DNA from: Acidobacteriota bacterium
GTDB lineage: Bacteria; Acidobacteriota; Terriglobia; Terriglobales; Acidobacteriaceae
Length of the DNA stretch: 47,729 nucleotides
Assembly (NCBI GenBank): GCA_021804965.1
Contig: JAJZGG010000012.1
Location: 1-47,729 of the forward strand
Direction of reading: 5' to 3'
Shown: positions 9,698-18,021 of the stretch, piece by piece
Position numbering within the stretch: the first letter of the stretch is position 1
How the letters are laid out: every line of letters starts with the position of its first letter
The notes under the pieces: model-generated
Databases searched by the model: none
The model's input: only the letters and a program-made list of their open reading frames with translations
Told to the model about the DNA's origin: nothing
Program-made: the position numbers and the translations under genes

Positions 9698-10666
9698 ATG
9701 CCGATTGCAGCGAATGTGACTGAGTTGATTGGAAGGACTCCGCTGGTGCGGTTGAACCGGATGACCGCCGGTCTGCCGGGCGAGGTGGTGCTGAAGCTGG
9801 AAAGCATGAACCCGATGAGCAGCGTGAAGGACCGCATCGGGCTGGCCATGATTGAGGCCGCAGAGCGCGAAGGGCGGATCACGCCGGGCAAGACGGTGCT
9901 GATTGAGCCGACGAGCGGCAATACCGGGATTGGTCTGGCCTTTGCCGCCGCGGTGAAGGGTTACCGGCTGATCCTGACCATGCCGGAGACGATGAGCATG
10001 GAGCGGCGCGTGGTGCTGCGGAGCTTTGGCGCCGAGCTGGTGCTGACGCCCGGTCCGGGCGGCATGAAGGGTGCCATTGCCAAGGCCGGAGAGCTGCTGG
10101 CCGCCACGCCGGACAGCGTGACCCTGGGCCAGTTCGACAATCCGGCCAACCCGGCCATCCACTACGCGACGACCGGTCCGGAGATCTGGACCGATGCCGA
10201 CGGCAAGGTGGATGTCTTCATTTCGGCAGTGGGAACCGGCGGCACCCTGACCGGGACCGCGCGCTTCCTGAAGGAAAAGAATCCCGCGGTGAAGGTGGTG
10301 GCGGTCGAGCCGACCGACAGCGCCGTGCTCTCCGGCGGCAAGCCGGGACCGCACAAGATTCAGGGGATTGGAGCCGGATTCGTGCCGGCGATTCTGGACA
10401 CGACGCTGATCGACGAAGTGTTGACGGTCAGCAACGATGAGGCGATCGAAACCGCCAAGCGGCTGCCGCGCGAGGAGGGTGTCTTTGTGGGCATCAGCTC
10501 GGGTGCGGCGGTCTTTGCCGCGATGAAGGTGGCGGCCAGGCCGGAGAGCGCCGGCAAGCGGATTGTGGCCATCATTCCCAGCTTCGGCGAGCGCTATCTG
10601 TCGAGCGTGCTGTTTGACTCGATCCGGGCCGAGATGCAGGCGCTGGTGGCTGAGCCGGTGGCTTGA
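9698..10666 (+). CDS. cysK: Cysteine synthase A (O-acetylserine sulfhydrylase)
   Basis: The 322-residue PLP enzyme condenses O-acetylserine with sulfide to cysteine in the cytoplasm. Lys44 in SSVKDRIG is the PLP Schiff-base lysine, TSGNTG (72-77) binds the substrate carboxylate, and [11 protein letters not shown] binds the cofactor phosphate. The length is typical. An ATG at 9692 lies directly behind the GAGAGGGG Shine-Dalgarno (9683-9690); the ATG at 9698 has a 7-nt spacing and is preferred. cysE follows 87 bp downstream, matching the pathway order (acetyl donor step, then sulfhydrylation) and a likely operon. An 8-codon reading frame ending in Cys-stop lies 47 bp upstream (9625-9651); see findings. 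Confidence 0.96.
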   Translation: MPIAANVTELIGRTPLVRLNRMTAGLPGEVVLKLESMNPMSSVKDRIGLAMIEAAEREGRITPGKTVLIEPTSGNTGIGLAFAAAVKGYRLILTMPETMSMERRVVLRSFGAELVLTPGPGGMKGAIAKAGELLAATPDSVTLGQFDNPANPAIHYATTGPEIWTDADGKVDVFISAVGTGGTLTGTARFLKEKNPAVKVVAVEPTDSAVLSGGKPGPHKIQGIGAGFVPAILDTTLIDEVLTVSNDEAIETAKRLPREEGVFVGISSGAAVFAAMKVAARPESAGKRIVAIIPSFGERYLSSVLFDSIRAEMQALVAEPVA

Positions 10667-10680
10667 ACGCAGGGGGGCTG

Positions 10681-10707
10681 CTGCGGGCGGTGAGGAACTG
10701 CCCGCAG
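10681..10707 (+). other. Hairpin between cysK and cysE
   Basis: CTGCGGGCGGT (10681-10691) pairs with ACTGCCCGCAG (10697-10707) over a 5-nt loop, 11 pairs with one G-U. No T-run follows, so it is not a classical terminator. It could set the cysK:cysE ratio by protecting the 3' end of cysK mRNA or causing partial termination; this is inference. Confidence 0.6.
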
Positions 10708-10753
10708 TGCCAATCGAAGTGACGGGGCGAAGACGCCGGGAGAAGGCATGGGC

Positions 10754-11518
10754 ATGCTGGCACGGATGCGGGAAGACATCGAGTCGGTGATGCGTCGCGA
10801 CCCGGCGGCGCAGAGCGGATTCCAGGTGTTGCTGACGACGCCAGGGCTGCATGCCGTCTGGGTGCATCGGCTGAACCATCGGCTGTGGCGGCGCGGCTGG
10901 CGATTGACGGCACGCGTGCTGTCGCAAATGGCACGGTTCTGGACCGGGATTGAGATTCACCCCGGGGCGCTCCTGGGCCGGCGGCTGCTGATTGACCACG
11001 GCATGGGCGTGGTGATCGGCGAGACGACGATTGTGGGCGATGACGTCACGCTCTATCAGGGAGTGACGCTGGGCGGAACCGGCAGCGCAACAGGCAGCGC
11101 CAAGCGGCATCCGACGCTGTGCAACGGCGTCTTTGTGGGTAACAACGCGAATGTGCTGGGCAACATCACGGTGGGCGAGAACTCGCGCGTGGGAGCCGGC
11201 TCGGTGGTGCTGCGGGATGTGCCGCCGAACTCGACCGTGGTGGGGGTGCCGGCGCATATTGTGTATCGCAACGGACACCGGGTGCTGATTACCGATCCGC
11301 ACGAGATCAAGGATCCGCTGAGCGATGCGCTGATTGCCCTGGCGGCACGCGTGGAGCGGCTGGAGACGATGAGCGGCTGTGCGGAGGAATCCAGCACCTC
11401 GGGCGGAGCCTTTGCCGCCGAAGACGAGGAGCGCGAGGCGTATCGGCAGGAGCGCGAAGCCGGGGAGCGGGAGCGGCTGGCAGCCAGCGCCTGGGTGTCG
11501 ATGGGCGAGGGAATCTGA
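10754..11518 (+). CDS. cysE: Serine O-acetyltransferase
   Basis: The 254-residue enzyme acetylates serine with acetyl-CoA to make O-acetylserine for CysK. An N-terminal helical region is followed by the left-handed beta-helix with hexapeptide repeats, including the active-site block DHGMGVVIGE (81-90) and GVTLGGTG. After the catalytic core there is a charged linker (about residues 205-245, rich in Glu, Arg, Ala), and the protein ends in GEGI. In enterobacterial CysE the C-terminal Ile of GDGI plugs the CysK active site in the cysteine synthase complex, so the tail is conserved despite the long linker. The ATG at 10748 is too close to AGAAGG; 10754 has ideal spacing. Same strand as cysK, 87 bp downstream. 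Confidence 0.95.
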   Translation: MLARMREDIESVMRRDPAAQSGFQVLLTTPGLHAVWVHRLNHRLWRRGWRLTARVLSQMARFWTGIEIHPGALLGRRLLIDHGMGVVIGETTIVGDDVTLYQGVTLGGTGSATGSAKRHPTLCNGVFVGNNANVLGNITVGENSRVGAGSVVLRDVPPNSTVVGVPAHIVYRNGHRVLITDPHEIKDPLSDALIALAARVERLETMSGCAEESSTSGGAFAAEDEEREAYRQEREAGERERLAASAWVSMGEGI

Positions 11519-11595
11519 GGCGGACAGAGGCTGTGGGAGAAATTCCGCCGCCGGGGTTTGTTCGTGGTGAGTCCGGCCATTTACCATGCTAGGTG

Positions 11596-12468
11596 ATGCA
11601 TCTTTTCAAGCGATACGGAATGACGTTGAGTCTGGCCGCCGCAGTGGTATTGGCGGGCACGGCGATCCCCGGTTTGGCGCAGAGCACGGGCGGAGGCTCG
11701 AATCCTGCCACCACACCTGCCACCAAGCCCGCAACCACGAGCACCAGCCAGAGCACCAGCCAAAGCTCGAGCACGGGTGGCTCGAACACCGAAAGTCCGG
11801 ACCAGTCCAATGTGCTGCATCCGCTGACGACGGAAAATGGCGGCTATCTGGCGATTGATCCTCTGGCGGGTGTGCGCTACAACAACCGCTGGGATGTCTC
11901 CGTGCTGATGGGTTCGGCGCACACGCATGCCGGTCCGAATCTGCGCGAAGGCGCCGACCTGGGCGGTCTGGATGTCTCGGCCTCCTACTGGCTGACGAAG
12001 CACTGGGGAATCGAAGGCAGTGGACGCGGCTACCTGGGCACGACCGGTGTAGCCCCCAACCATCTCAATCTGGATGGTCTGTTCATCGCCGAGTACTTTG
12101 GCCTGGTGGGCCCGGAGTATCTGGGACCCCACAACAAGCATGCCGATGTGATTGTGCATGCGCTGGTGGGCGGAGTCTGGGGCGACTTCAACACCGACCT
12201 GCGCGGGGCCACGCCAGGACCGGGCGGACCGGCCGGCATGTATAACAACCAGATCACGCTGGGTGCGGCCGTGGGCGGGCATATCGATCTGAACCGCTCG
12301 CCGAGCTGGGTCTTCCGGGTATCGCCGGAGGCCTTACTGACCACCTTCAACGGAACCAGCGCCTACCCGAGAACGCAGTGGAACTTTGGTATCTCCGTGG
12401 GCATGGAGTACAAGTTCAAAGGCACGCGCTTCCACCGTCGCCGCGCAATGCCGAAGGCTGTGAAGTAG
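11596..12468 (+). CDS. Putative outer-membrane beta-barrel protein
   Basis: The protein has 290 residues: a signal peptide (residues 1 to about 28, ending GLAQ), a linker of about 40 residues rich in Thr, Ser, Asn and Gln (tandem STSQ units), and then a domain with alternating hydrophobic/aromatic strands such as YNNRWDVSVLMG, GLDVSASYWLTKHWGIEG and NFGISVGMEYKF, typical of a small OmpA-like or opacity-type barrel. The last residues (RFHRRRAMPKAVK) are basic and not barrel-like. Function is unknown; no OmpA peptidoglycan-binding domain is present. A GTG at 11593 directly precedes the ATG at 11596; the ribosome site is weak. A perfect 15-bp hairpin follows the gene. Confidence 0.75.
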   Translation: MHLFKRYGMTLSLAAAVVLAGTAIPGLAQSTGGGSNPATTPATKPATTSTSQSTSQSSSTGGSNTESPDQSNVLHPLTTENGGYLAIDPLAGVRYNNRWDVSVLMGSAHTHAGPNLREGADLGGLDVSASYWLTKHWGIEGSGRGYLGTTGVAPNHLNLDGLFIAEYFGLVGPEYLGPHNKHADVIVHALVGGVWGDFNTDLRGATPGPGGPAGMYNNQITLGAAVGGHIDLNRSPSWVFRVSPEALLTTFNGTSAYPRTQWNFGISVGMEYKFKGTRFHRRRAMPKAVK

Positions 12469-12492
12469 CCGCAGGAAGATTCGCAAGAACAG

Positions 12493-12527
12493 GCAGAAGG
12501 GGCAGCCGCTGAGGCTGCCCCTTCTGC
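12493..12527. terminator. Perfect 15-bp hairpin between convergent genes
   Basis: GCAGAAGGGGCAGCC (12493-12507) and GGCTGCCCCTTCTGC (12513-12527) form a perfect stem over the loop GCTGA. No long T-run follows on either strand. It lies between the plus-strand barrel gene and the minus-strand aldo/keto reductase and probably stops transcription or protects mRNA ends from both sides. Confidence 0.75.
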
Positions 12528-12637
12528 GTTGCCGAGGAACAAGGGCAACTTCCCTGCCCGCTTCCCTGTCACTTCCCTGTCCTGTGCCCGGCTTTGGGCA
12601 ACCGGCCTGAGTCAGAACAGCCCTGGGCGATGCCGGC

Positions 12638-13630
12638 TCAGGCGGAGCGCGTGCCCGGCGTCAGGTATTCGGGGCCCACGGGATCGGTGACGCACTCGGC
12701 GACGATGCGGTCCACCTCGGCCATGGCATCGGCATCGAGATGCCAGCCGACAACGCCCATCGCGGTCTGGAGTTGCTCCGGACTCTTGGCTCCCCACAGG
12801 GCAACCGAGACGCCGGGGCGATCCAGAACCCAGCGCACGGCCAGCTCGGCGACAGACTTCTGGTAGCGCTCGCGGGCCAGGGTCGCCAGCCGATCGACGG
12901 CAGCCAGATACTGCGCATAACGCGGCGGCTGAAACTTGGGGTCCACGCTGCGAATGTCGTCAAAGCGCATCTCCGGACGCAGGCGACCACCCAGCAGGCT
13001 GCGGCAGAGCGGGCTGTAGCAGATCACGGCGACCTGGTGCGCGGCGCACCAGGGCAGAATGGAGGCGTCGATCCCGCGCTCAAAGAGGTTGTAGGGCGGC
13101 TGGTTGGAGGCAAGCGGCGCCACGGTGCGGAAGCGCTCCATCTGCTCCACGCTGAAGTTGCTGACGCCGAGCGCGCGCACCTTGCCGGAGCGCAGAAAAC
13201 CGGCAAGAATCTCCGCAGTCTCCTCCACCGGGACGAGCGGATCGGGCCAGTGCGCCTGATAGAGATCGATGAAGTCGGTCTGCAGGCGGCGCAGGCTGTC
13301 ATCCAGCTCGCTTTCCAGCCGCTGGCGCGTCAGGTTGGCGACGATGGCGCCGCGACCGGAGTCCTGCCCCCAGTCCAGACCGGCCTTGGTGGCAAGATAG
13401 AAGTCTTCGCGGCGGCCGTGGATGGCGATGGCCTTGCCGATCAGCTCCTCGGAGCGCCCATGGCCGTAGATGGGCGCTGTATCCAGGAAGCGGATGCCGC
13501 TGTGGACGGCGCTGAGCAGGGTGTCGATGGCCTGCGACTCCGGGATGGCTCCCCACTCCAGCCCGCCGATGGCCCAGGTGCCAAGGCCGATGCGCGAGAC
13601 AGGCTCACCGGCCAGTGTGGTCATTTCCAT
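12638..13630 (-). CDS. Aldo/keto reductase
   Basis: The 330-residue NAD(P)H-dependent oxidoreductase has the (beta/alpha)8 aldo/keto reductase pattern: GLGTWAIGG near the N-terminus, catalytic Asp50 and Tyr55 (FLDTAPIYGHG), Lys82 (LATKAG), and His in YQAHWPDP. LGVSNFS and the C-terminal cofactor region (SVALWGAKSPEQL) follow. It reduces aldehydes, ketones or sugars; the substrate is unknown. The ATG at 13630 has GAAGGAG 7 nt upstream; a TTG at 13636 abuts that site and is less likely. The flavoprotein gene 13670-14449 ends 39 bp upstream on the same strand, so the two probably form an operon and could share a redox function. Confidence 0.92.
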   Translation of the reverse strand: MEMTTLAGEPVSRIGLGTWAIGGLEWGAIPESQAIDTLLSAVHSGIRFLDTAPIYGHGRSEELIGKAIAIHGRREDFYLATKAGLDWGQDSGRGAIVANLTRQRLESELDDSLRRLQTDFIDLYQAHWPDPLVPVEETAEILAGFLRSGKVRALGVSNFSVEQMERFRTVAPLASNQPPYNLFERGIDASILPWCAAHQVAVICYSPLCRSLLGGRLRPEMRFDDIRSVDPKFQPPRYAQYLAAVDRLATLARERYQKSVAELAVRWVLDRPGVSVALWGAKSPEQLQTAMGVVGWHLDADAMAEVDRIVAECVTDPVGPEYLTPGTRSA

Positions 13631-13669
13631 CGACAAGCTCCTTCGGGAGGATGCAGCGTGGCCAGCCGA

Positions 13670-14449
13670 TCAGTCGTAGCGCTCGAAGACGATCTGCTTC
13701 TTGTGCCAGTTGTGCTCGGTGAGCAGGTTGCGCACCTCGGAGACCATGTTGTTGAGGCCGCAGATGTAGGTGTAGATGTCGAAGTCCGGGGTGACGCCTT
13801 CGGCCACTGCCGGCATCGGTCCCAGCTCGGCCTCGCGCTCGGCCACGATCTTGCCCACGTACTGCTGCACGTAGCCGCGATTGCCGGTCCACTCCTGCGG
13901 AGCGCGGCTCAGCGTGGAGATGTAGTGGAAGTTGCTGTGGCGTGCGGCAATCTGCTCGAAGTAGTCGCGGTAGTAGAGCTCGCTTTCATGCCGCGTGCCA
14001 TAGACGCACCAGATGTGGCGTCCGCCGCTGAAGTCTTCACCGGACTCCGGGAACAGCTGCTGGGTGAAGGCGCGCATGGGCGCAATGCCGGTTCCGGTGG
14101 CCACAAAGATGGCATCGACCGGCGGCTGGTGAAGGACAAAGTGACCGTGGGGTCCATGCACCTGAATGACGGCACCCTCCGGCAGGTCGGCCAGATAGTT
14201 GGAGAAAAATCCGCCTTCCACGCGGTTCACGCAGAGGTCAAACCGGTTGGTGGTGGGAGCCGATGCGATGGAGTAGGCGCGGGTCTGGGTCTTGCCGTTT
14301 CCGTCCACGGCCACCGCGGAGAGAAATTGTCCGGCGGTGTAGGCAAAGCTTTCGCGATCCACGAGTTCAAATTCAAAGTGATAGCATTGTGCCGCTTCGG
14401 ACAGGCACACCTTTTTGAGCAGCCGTGCTGGGTAGGTTTCTCGGGCCAA
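13670..14449 (-). CDS. FAD-binding ferredoxin-NADP(+) reductase-type oxidoreductase
   Basis: With a TTG start at 14449 the protein has 259 residues, the usual length of bacterial ferredoxin-NADP reductases. The FAD domain includes the RAYSIASAP motif; the NADP domain includes VATGTGIAPMRAF, CGLNNMVSEV and a C-terminus VFERYD. It moves electrons between NAD(P)H and ferredoxin or flavodoxin in the cytoplasm. No ATG exists near the domain start; the frame stays open to an ATG at 14638, but that extension (about 63 residues) is not protein-like and lies under the promoter region of the divergent ABC gene, so the TTG, with AAAAGAGA upstream, is preferred but unsure. It is followed by the aldo/keto reductase gene. 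Confidence 0.85.
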   Translation of the reverse strand: MARETYPARLLKKVCLSEAAQCYHFEFELVDRESFAYTAGQFLSAVAVDGNGKTQTRAYSIASAPTTNRFDLCVNRVEGGFFSNYLADLPEGAVIQVHGPHGHFVLHQPPVDAIFVATGTGIAPMRAFTQQLFPESGEDFSGGRHIWCVYGTRHESELYYRDYFEQIAARHSNFHYISTLSRAPQEWTGNRGYVQQYVGKIVAEREAELGPMPAVAEGVTPDFDIYTYICGLNNMVSEVRNLLTEHNWHKKQIVFERYD

Positions 14450-14646
14450 GGCAGGTCTCTTTTCTGTGGAAACAATGGAGGTTGCAGGCCATGCAGACAG
14501 GCCCAACTTTGCGCGCTTCAAGTTTAATTGGAGGGCCGAAGCCGTGGGAATGGCGGCGTCCCTACTGGTGGCACGGGCCGGAGTTTCCAGCGGGTGTGCG
14601 GCGCGGCGGTTACAATACGGGAGTGGATTCGCCCTCATCCAAATGT

Positions 14647-15342
14647 ATGATCGAGGCCCGGGATCTGAACAAGATCTATCGCTCGGGCCACATTGAAGTC
14701 CATGCCGTGCGCGGCATCAGCTTCCAGATTCCGCGTGGCCAGTTTGTGGCCATCGTGGGCCCGTCCGGATCGGGAAAATCCTCCCTGTTTTACCTGCTGG
14801 GCGGCATGACGCATGCCACGTCCGGCTCCGTCTTTCTGGATGGGGTGGACTTTGGCCGGCTGCCGGATGCCGAGCGGACGCGGCTGCGCAAGCAGCGCAT
14901 CGGCTTTGTCTTCCAGCGCTTCAACCTGCTGCCCTCGCTGAGCGCGCTGGGCAACATTGAAGTGGCGCACGAGATTGGATGTGGTCGCAAGCCGCTGGAT
15001 CATGCCTATCTGGATTCACTGTGCGAGATGCTCTCGATTCAGGGTCGACTGCAGCATCGTCCGTCGGAGCTTTCCGGTGGGGAGCAGCAGCGGGTGGCCA
15101 TTGCGCGGGCGCTGATTACGCGGCCTGCGATTCTGCTGGCCGACGAGCCCACGGGCAATCTGGACACGAAGAACTCGGACGCCGTGCTGGCCATGCTGCG
15201 CCGCTCCAACCAGGAGCTGGGGCAGACGGTGCTGATGATTACCCACAACATGGAGGCCGCAGCCGTGGCCGACCGGATTCTGCAGATTCGCGACGGGCAG
15301 ATTGTGGCTGACAGCATGGTCGGCGAGCTGACCACACACTAG
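14647..15342 (+). CDS. ABC transporter ATP-binding protein, LolD/MacB type
   Basis: The 231-residue ATPase has Walker A GPSGSGKS (38-45), Q-loop QRFNLLPSLSALGN, signature LSGGEQQR, Walker B ILLADEPTGNLDT and the H-loop ITHN. The LFYLLGG and NLDT features place it with ATPases that serve FtsX/MacB-type permeases (lipoprotein release or macrolide/peptide export) rather than importers. No permease lies next to it, so its partner is encoded elsewhere. The ATG at 14647 has no clear ribosome site; a GTG at 14623 lies just after TACAAT (14609-14614), which could give a nearly leaderless message with eight more residues. It converges on the YdcF-like gene with only 14 bp between them. Confidence 0.88.
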   Translation: MIEARDLNKIYRSGHIEVHAVRGISFQIPRGQFVAIVGPSGSGKSSLFYLLGGMTHATSGSVFLDGVDFGRLPDAERTRLRKQRIGFVFQRFNLLPSLSALGNIEVAHEIGCGRKPLDHAYLDSLCEMLSIQGRLQHRPSELSGGEQQRVAIARALITRPAILLADEPTGNLDTKNSDAVLAMLRRSNQELGQTVLMITHNMEAAAVADRILQIRDGQIVADSMVGELTTH

Positions 15343-15356
15343 CCGAATATCAGACG

Positions 15357-16031
15357 CTACTGTTCCTGCGCGGAGACAGGGCAGTGCTCGGTCCAGCGGG
15401 ACCAGAGCAGGAAATGCACCGTCTTCAGCAGCTCGGCGGTGGGCGCCAGTGTGCGCAGCAGCGGCTGGGTATCGACCTCCGGTGCGGCGTGAACCCGCCA
15501 GCGGGGCGTGGAGAGATCGTCAAGCAGAATGCGCACGCGCGGCAGGTGTGCCGGGCTGCTGATGATCTCCACCGAGCGCCAGCCATTGGCGCGCGCCATG
15601 GCCAGCGAGTGGCACAGGTTCTGGATGGTGTCCTGCGAGGTACGCTCGCGAAAGATGGCAGCCGGCGGAATGCCCTGTGCCATGGCCGCCTGAGCCATCA
15701 CGTCAGCCTCCACGAAGCGATTGTGCGCCGCTCCGCCGGAGAAGAGAATGCGGTTGGAGACGCCGCGTTCGTACTCAGCCACGGCCTCATGGATGCGATC
15801 CTGCATGGCGGGCCGGGGGTTGCCGTCGGAGTCGGCGGGAGTGCCCAGCACGATCAGCGCATCGACCGGTCCGGCAGCGGCCGTGCCGCGGGGAGCAAAG
15901 CGGCGCGCCAGAGCCGCCCAGCCAAGCAGCAGGGCAACGAACCCGACAGCGAGCAGCAGCAGACGTGCCGCGAGCGGCAGGCGGAAACGGCTTCGGGTGC
16001 GGCGGCGGGCTCGCGCTGGCTTTCGAGGCAT
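15357..16031 (-). CDS. YdcF-like (DUF218) membrane protein
   Basis: From the ATG at 16031 the protein has 224 residues: a very basic start (PRKPARARRRTRSRF), one membrane segment (about 20-43), then a periplasmic DUF218 domain with VDALIVLGTPADSDGNPRPAMQDR, LFSGGA, the acidic FVEADVMAQ block, the ERTSQDTIQN motif and VEIISSPAHLPR. The family includes SanA and ElyC, linked to envelope integrity and undecaprenyl-phosphate use. The reading frame stays open upstream to 16259, but that part is a 14-bp tandem repeat and does not look like protein. The spacing between GGGGGAG and this ATG is short, so the start is moderately sure. It converges on the ABC ATPase gene. Confidence 0.82.
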   Translation of the reverse strand: MPRKPARARRRTRSRFRLPLAARLLLLAVGFVALLLGWAALARRFAPRGTAAAGPVDALIVLGTPADSDGNPRPAMQDRIHEAVAEYERGVSNRILFSGGAAHNRFVEADVMAQAAMAQGIPPAAIFRERTSQDTIQNLCHSLAMARANGWRSVEIISSPAHLPRVRILLDDLSTPRWRVHAAPEVDTQPLLRTLAPTAELLKTVHFLLWSRWTEHCPVSAQEQ

Positions 16032-16035
16032 ACTC

Positions 16036-16119
16036 CCCCAGAGTATCGCGCCCGGAGTGATGAACCCGGAGTAGCGAACCCAGAGTGGCGCACCCAGAGT
16101 GGCGCACCCGGACTGGCGG
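16036..16119. repeat. 14-bp tandem repeat, six copies
   Basis: Six units lie head to tail at 16036-16049, 16050-16063, 16064-16077, 16078-16091, 16092-16105 and 16106-16119. The consensus is ACCCRGAGTGGCGC; units four and five are identical and the others differ by two to five bases. The array lies between the nitroreductase stop (16150) and the YdcF-like start (16031), abutting the latter's start codon, so copy number could affect its leader. Confidence 0.9.
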
Positions 16120-16149
16120 GGCACCGGTCCGTCCCGGGCTGTCGCTCTG

Positions 16150-16773
16150 CTAGGAGTGCGGTTCGTCCCCGCCGAAGGGAACTCCGGGAGCTGAGAAGGC
16201 GATTTCCTCCAGCGGCTTGCGTGCGCGGTGGTCGTGCTCGCGGGCATGCATGTCGGCATCGGTCAGCAGGGCGGGGTTGCCGGGGTAACCCAGCGCGAGG
16301 ACTACGCCGGGCAGAAAATCCTCCTGCGGCCCAATGAGCTGCTGCGCGGCTGCGCGATCAAAGCCGCCCATGGCATGCACGGCCAGGCCGAGCGCTGCCG
16401 CCTGCACGGCCATCTGCGCCACGGCCTGGCCCAGGTCAAAGAGGGCATAGTGGTTGGTGTTGCCGTGTGGCGTTCGGGCCACGGCATGGGCCAGGATGAG
16501 CACCGGCGCCAGCGGAGCCCACTGCTGATTGAAGGGCACGAGCGTTGCCGCGATGCGGTCATAGGTGGTGCCGGGACGACGACCGACAAGGAAGCGCCAG
16601 GGCTGCCCGTTGCTGCTGGATGCCGCCCAGCGGGCAGCCTCCAGCAGCAGGCGAAGTTCGGCGTCCGATACCGGTCGGTCGGCGTAGGCCCGCGGGCTCC
16701 AGCGACGGGCGATGGCCGGCAGCATGCCGGGGATGGGGAGGATTTTGCTGGCGTGCAGCTCTTCAGGGGTCAT
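16150..16773 (-). CDS. Nitroreductase-family flavoprotein
   Basis: The 207-residue protein has the nitroreductase fold signatures: RRWSPRAYADRPVSDAEL near the start (FMN phosphate contact), AARWAASSSNGQPWRF, DLGQAVAQMAVQAAALGLAVHAMGGFD in the middle, and VLALGYPG toward the C-terminus. Members are FMN-dependent NAD(P)H oxidoreductases acting on nitro compounds, quinones or enones; the substrate is not clear. The ATG at 16773 is preceded by GGAGAAG with good spacing. The upstream gene on the same strand (16883-17821) is 109 bp away, and the YdcF-like gene follows after the 14-bp repeat array. Confidence 0.9.
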   Translation of the reverse strand: MTPEELHASKILPIPGMLPAIARRWSPRAYADRPVSDAELRLLLEAARWAASSSNGQPWRFLVGRRPGTTYDRIAATLVPFNQQWAPLAPVLILAHAVARTPHGNTNHYALFDLGQAVAQMAVQAAALGLAVHAMGGFDRAAAQQLIGPQEDFLPGVVLALGYPGNPALLTDADMHAREHDHRARKPLEEIAFSAPGVPFGGDEPHS

Positions 16774-16882
16774 GCTCTTCTCCAGAATGCGACGGATGGA
16801 CGGGCAAGAGCGGGCAGTCCGCCGACTCCGCTGCAGATGGGATGATCCGGCAGCGGCGAGGATTCAGGCAAACGGGAGGGTG

Positions 16883-17821
16883 TCAGGCCACTTCCTGCAC
16901 GACGAAGCCCGACGGAGTGCCCCACATGGGGCGAGCGCGTTCGCGATAGAAGATGCTGAACTCCAGCCCGGAGATGCCGAAGTCAAACAGCGGCACGCGG
17001 GTGAATTCGCCGTTGCCGTGCATGGAGTATTCGTCTCCGCTGGCGTCCAGCATCAGGGATTCGGCGTTGCACATGCGCTCCGGATGCAGCAGCAGCAGGA
17101 TGGCCGTGGCAAAGGCTCCCAGACCGAATTCATTGGAGTCCATCATGGCAGCGGCGCGGCGGGTGCTGCGCCCGCGGTGGCGCAGGCCCACCTGCGCGGG
17201 TACCACGAGGATGTCGGCACCGATCTGCGAGCTCTCGATGAGCTGCCAGGCCTGCACGGCGCGATCGGTCTGGCGCAGGAACTCGGGAGTCATTTTGCCG
17301 GCAATGCGGTTTTCAAAGCGCCGCCGGCTGGCGATCACGGCGAAGACACGCTCAATGGCCTCGGCATAGGTGGGGGCAAGCGCCTGCCAGCGCGGAATGG
17401 CAAACCAGGCCTCGGCTGCATCCGGAAGATCATAGCGGGCCATGCCTTCATTGCAGCGTGCCAGCTTCAGTTCGGGGAAGGCCTCGCGCAGCAGGGTGAC
17501 CTGCCCGGGAATGGGCTTGATGCGATAGCCGGGGCCATACGACTTGTCGCTGGGAACCTCCTCGGCGGGAAACTGCTCCACGCGCAGGGCATGCTGGCGC
17601 ACCAGATGACCGATCTGGTCGCACATTTCGCGGCTAAGCTGCATTTCGTCTTCGAGCAGGCGCAGGATGCCGCTGCGGTCCAGCTGCTGCACAATTTCCG
17701 GCACGGCAGCGGCCAGTGCCTGTTCCAGCGCAACGCGCAGGCGGGCGTGCTGCTCGGCGGTGGGCCGGCCTGCAATGGGCACAGGCATCCAGCGATCGGC
17801 AAAAGCTTTGCCTCGACTCAT
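16883..17821 (-). CDS. Conserved-looking protein of unknown function
   Basis: The protein has 312 residues from the ATG at 17821, which has GCGAGGA well placed upstream. I do not recognise the family. The N-terminal third is helical and charged (ALEQALAAAVPEIVQQLDRSG, DEMQLSREMCDQIGHLVRQH). The middle contains SYGPGYRIKPIPGQVTLLREAF and ARYDLPDAAEAWFAIPRW, and the C-terminus has ordered strands ending GTPSGFVVQEVA. There is no signal peptide or membrane segment, so it is probably cytoplasmic. A block with GLRHRGRSTRRAAAMM and GLGAFATAILLLLHPER is suggestive of a defined fold. It is divergent from dnaG with 200 bp between the starts. The frame stays open up to 17953, but that part is not protein-like. 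Confidence 0.7.
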   Translation of the reverse strand: MSRGKAFADRWMPVPIAGRPTAEQHARLRVALEQALAAAVPEIVQQLDRSGILRLLEDEMQLSREMCDQIGHLVRQHALRVEQFPAEEVPSDKSYGPGYRIKPIPGQVTLLREAFPELKLARCNEGMARYDLPDAAEAWFAIPRWQALAPTYAEAIERVFAVIASRRRFENRIAGKMTPEFLRQTDRAVQAWQLIESSQIGADILVVPAQVGLRHRGRSTRRAAAMMDSNEFGLGAFATAILLLLHPERMCNAESLMLDASGDEYSMHGNGEFTRVPLFDFGISGLEFSIFYRERARPMWGTPSGFVVQEVA

Positions 17822-18021
17822 GTCAGGTTCCTCGCTGTTTGTATCGGCAAAGAAAGTTACCGCTGCAGATGACGAAAGGACCGCCAATGTTGTCGATGGA
17901 GTCAATAGCCACGGAAAATCGGAGGGTGGGAATGGCGTCGGTATGCGTTCCAAATCCAGCGGGATGGGCCTGGGCTCTGACGCGCGCGGGCCCGGACGGG
18001 CTATCCTGAACCCAGCCGCCG

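Noticed and set aside
14609-14625. TACAAT followed by GTG as a leaderless start of the ABC ATPase
   Set aside because: No -35 box at a proper distance is visible and the extra residues are not typical of the family; kept only as an alternative start.
16036-16119. CRISPR-like array
   Set aside because: Units of 14 bp are contiguous without spacers and no cas genes are present; it is a simple tandem repeat.
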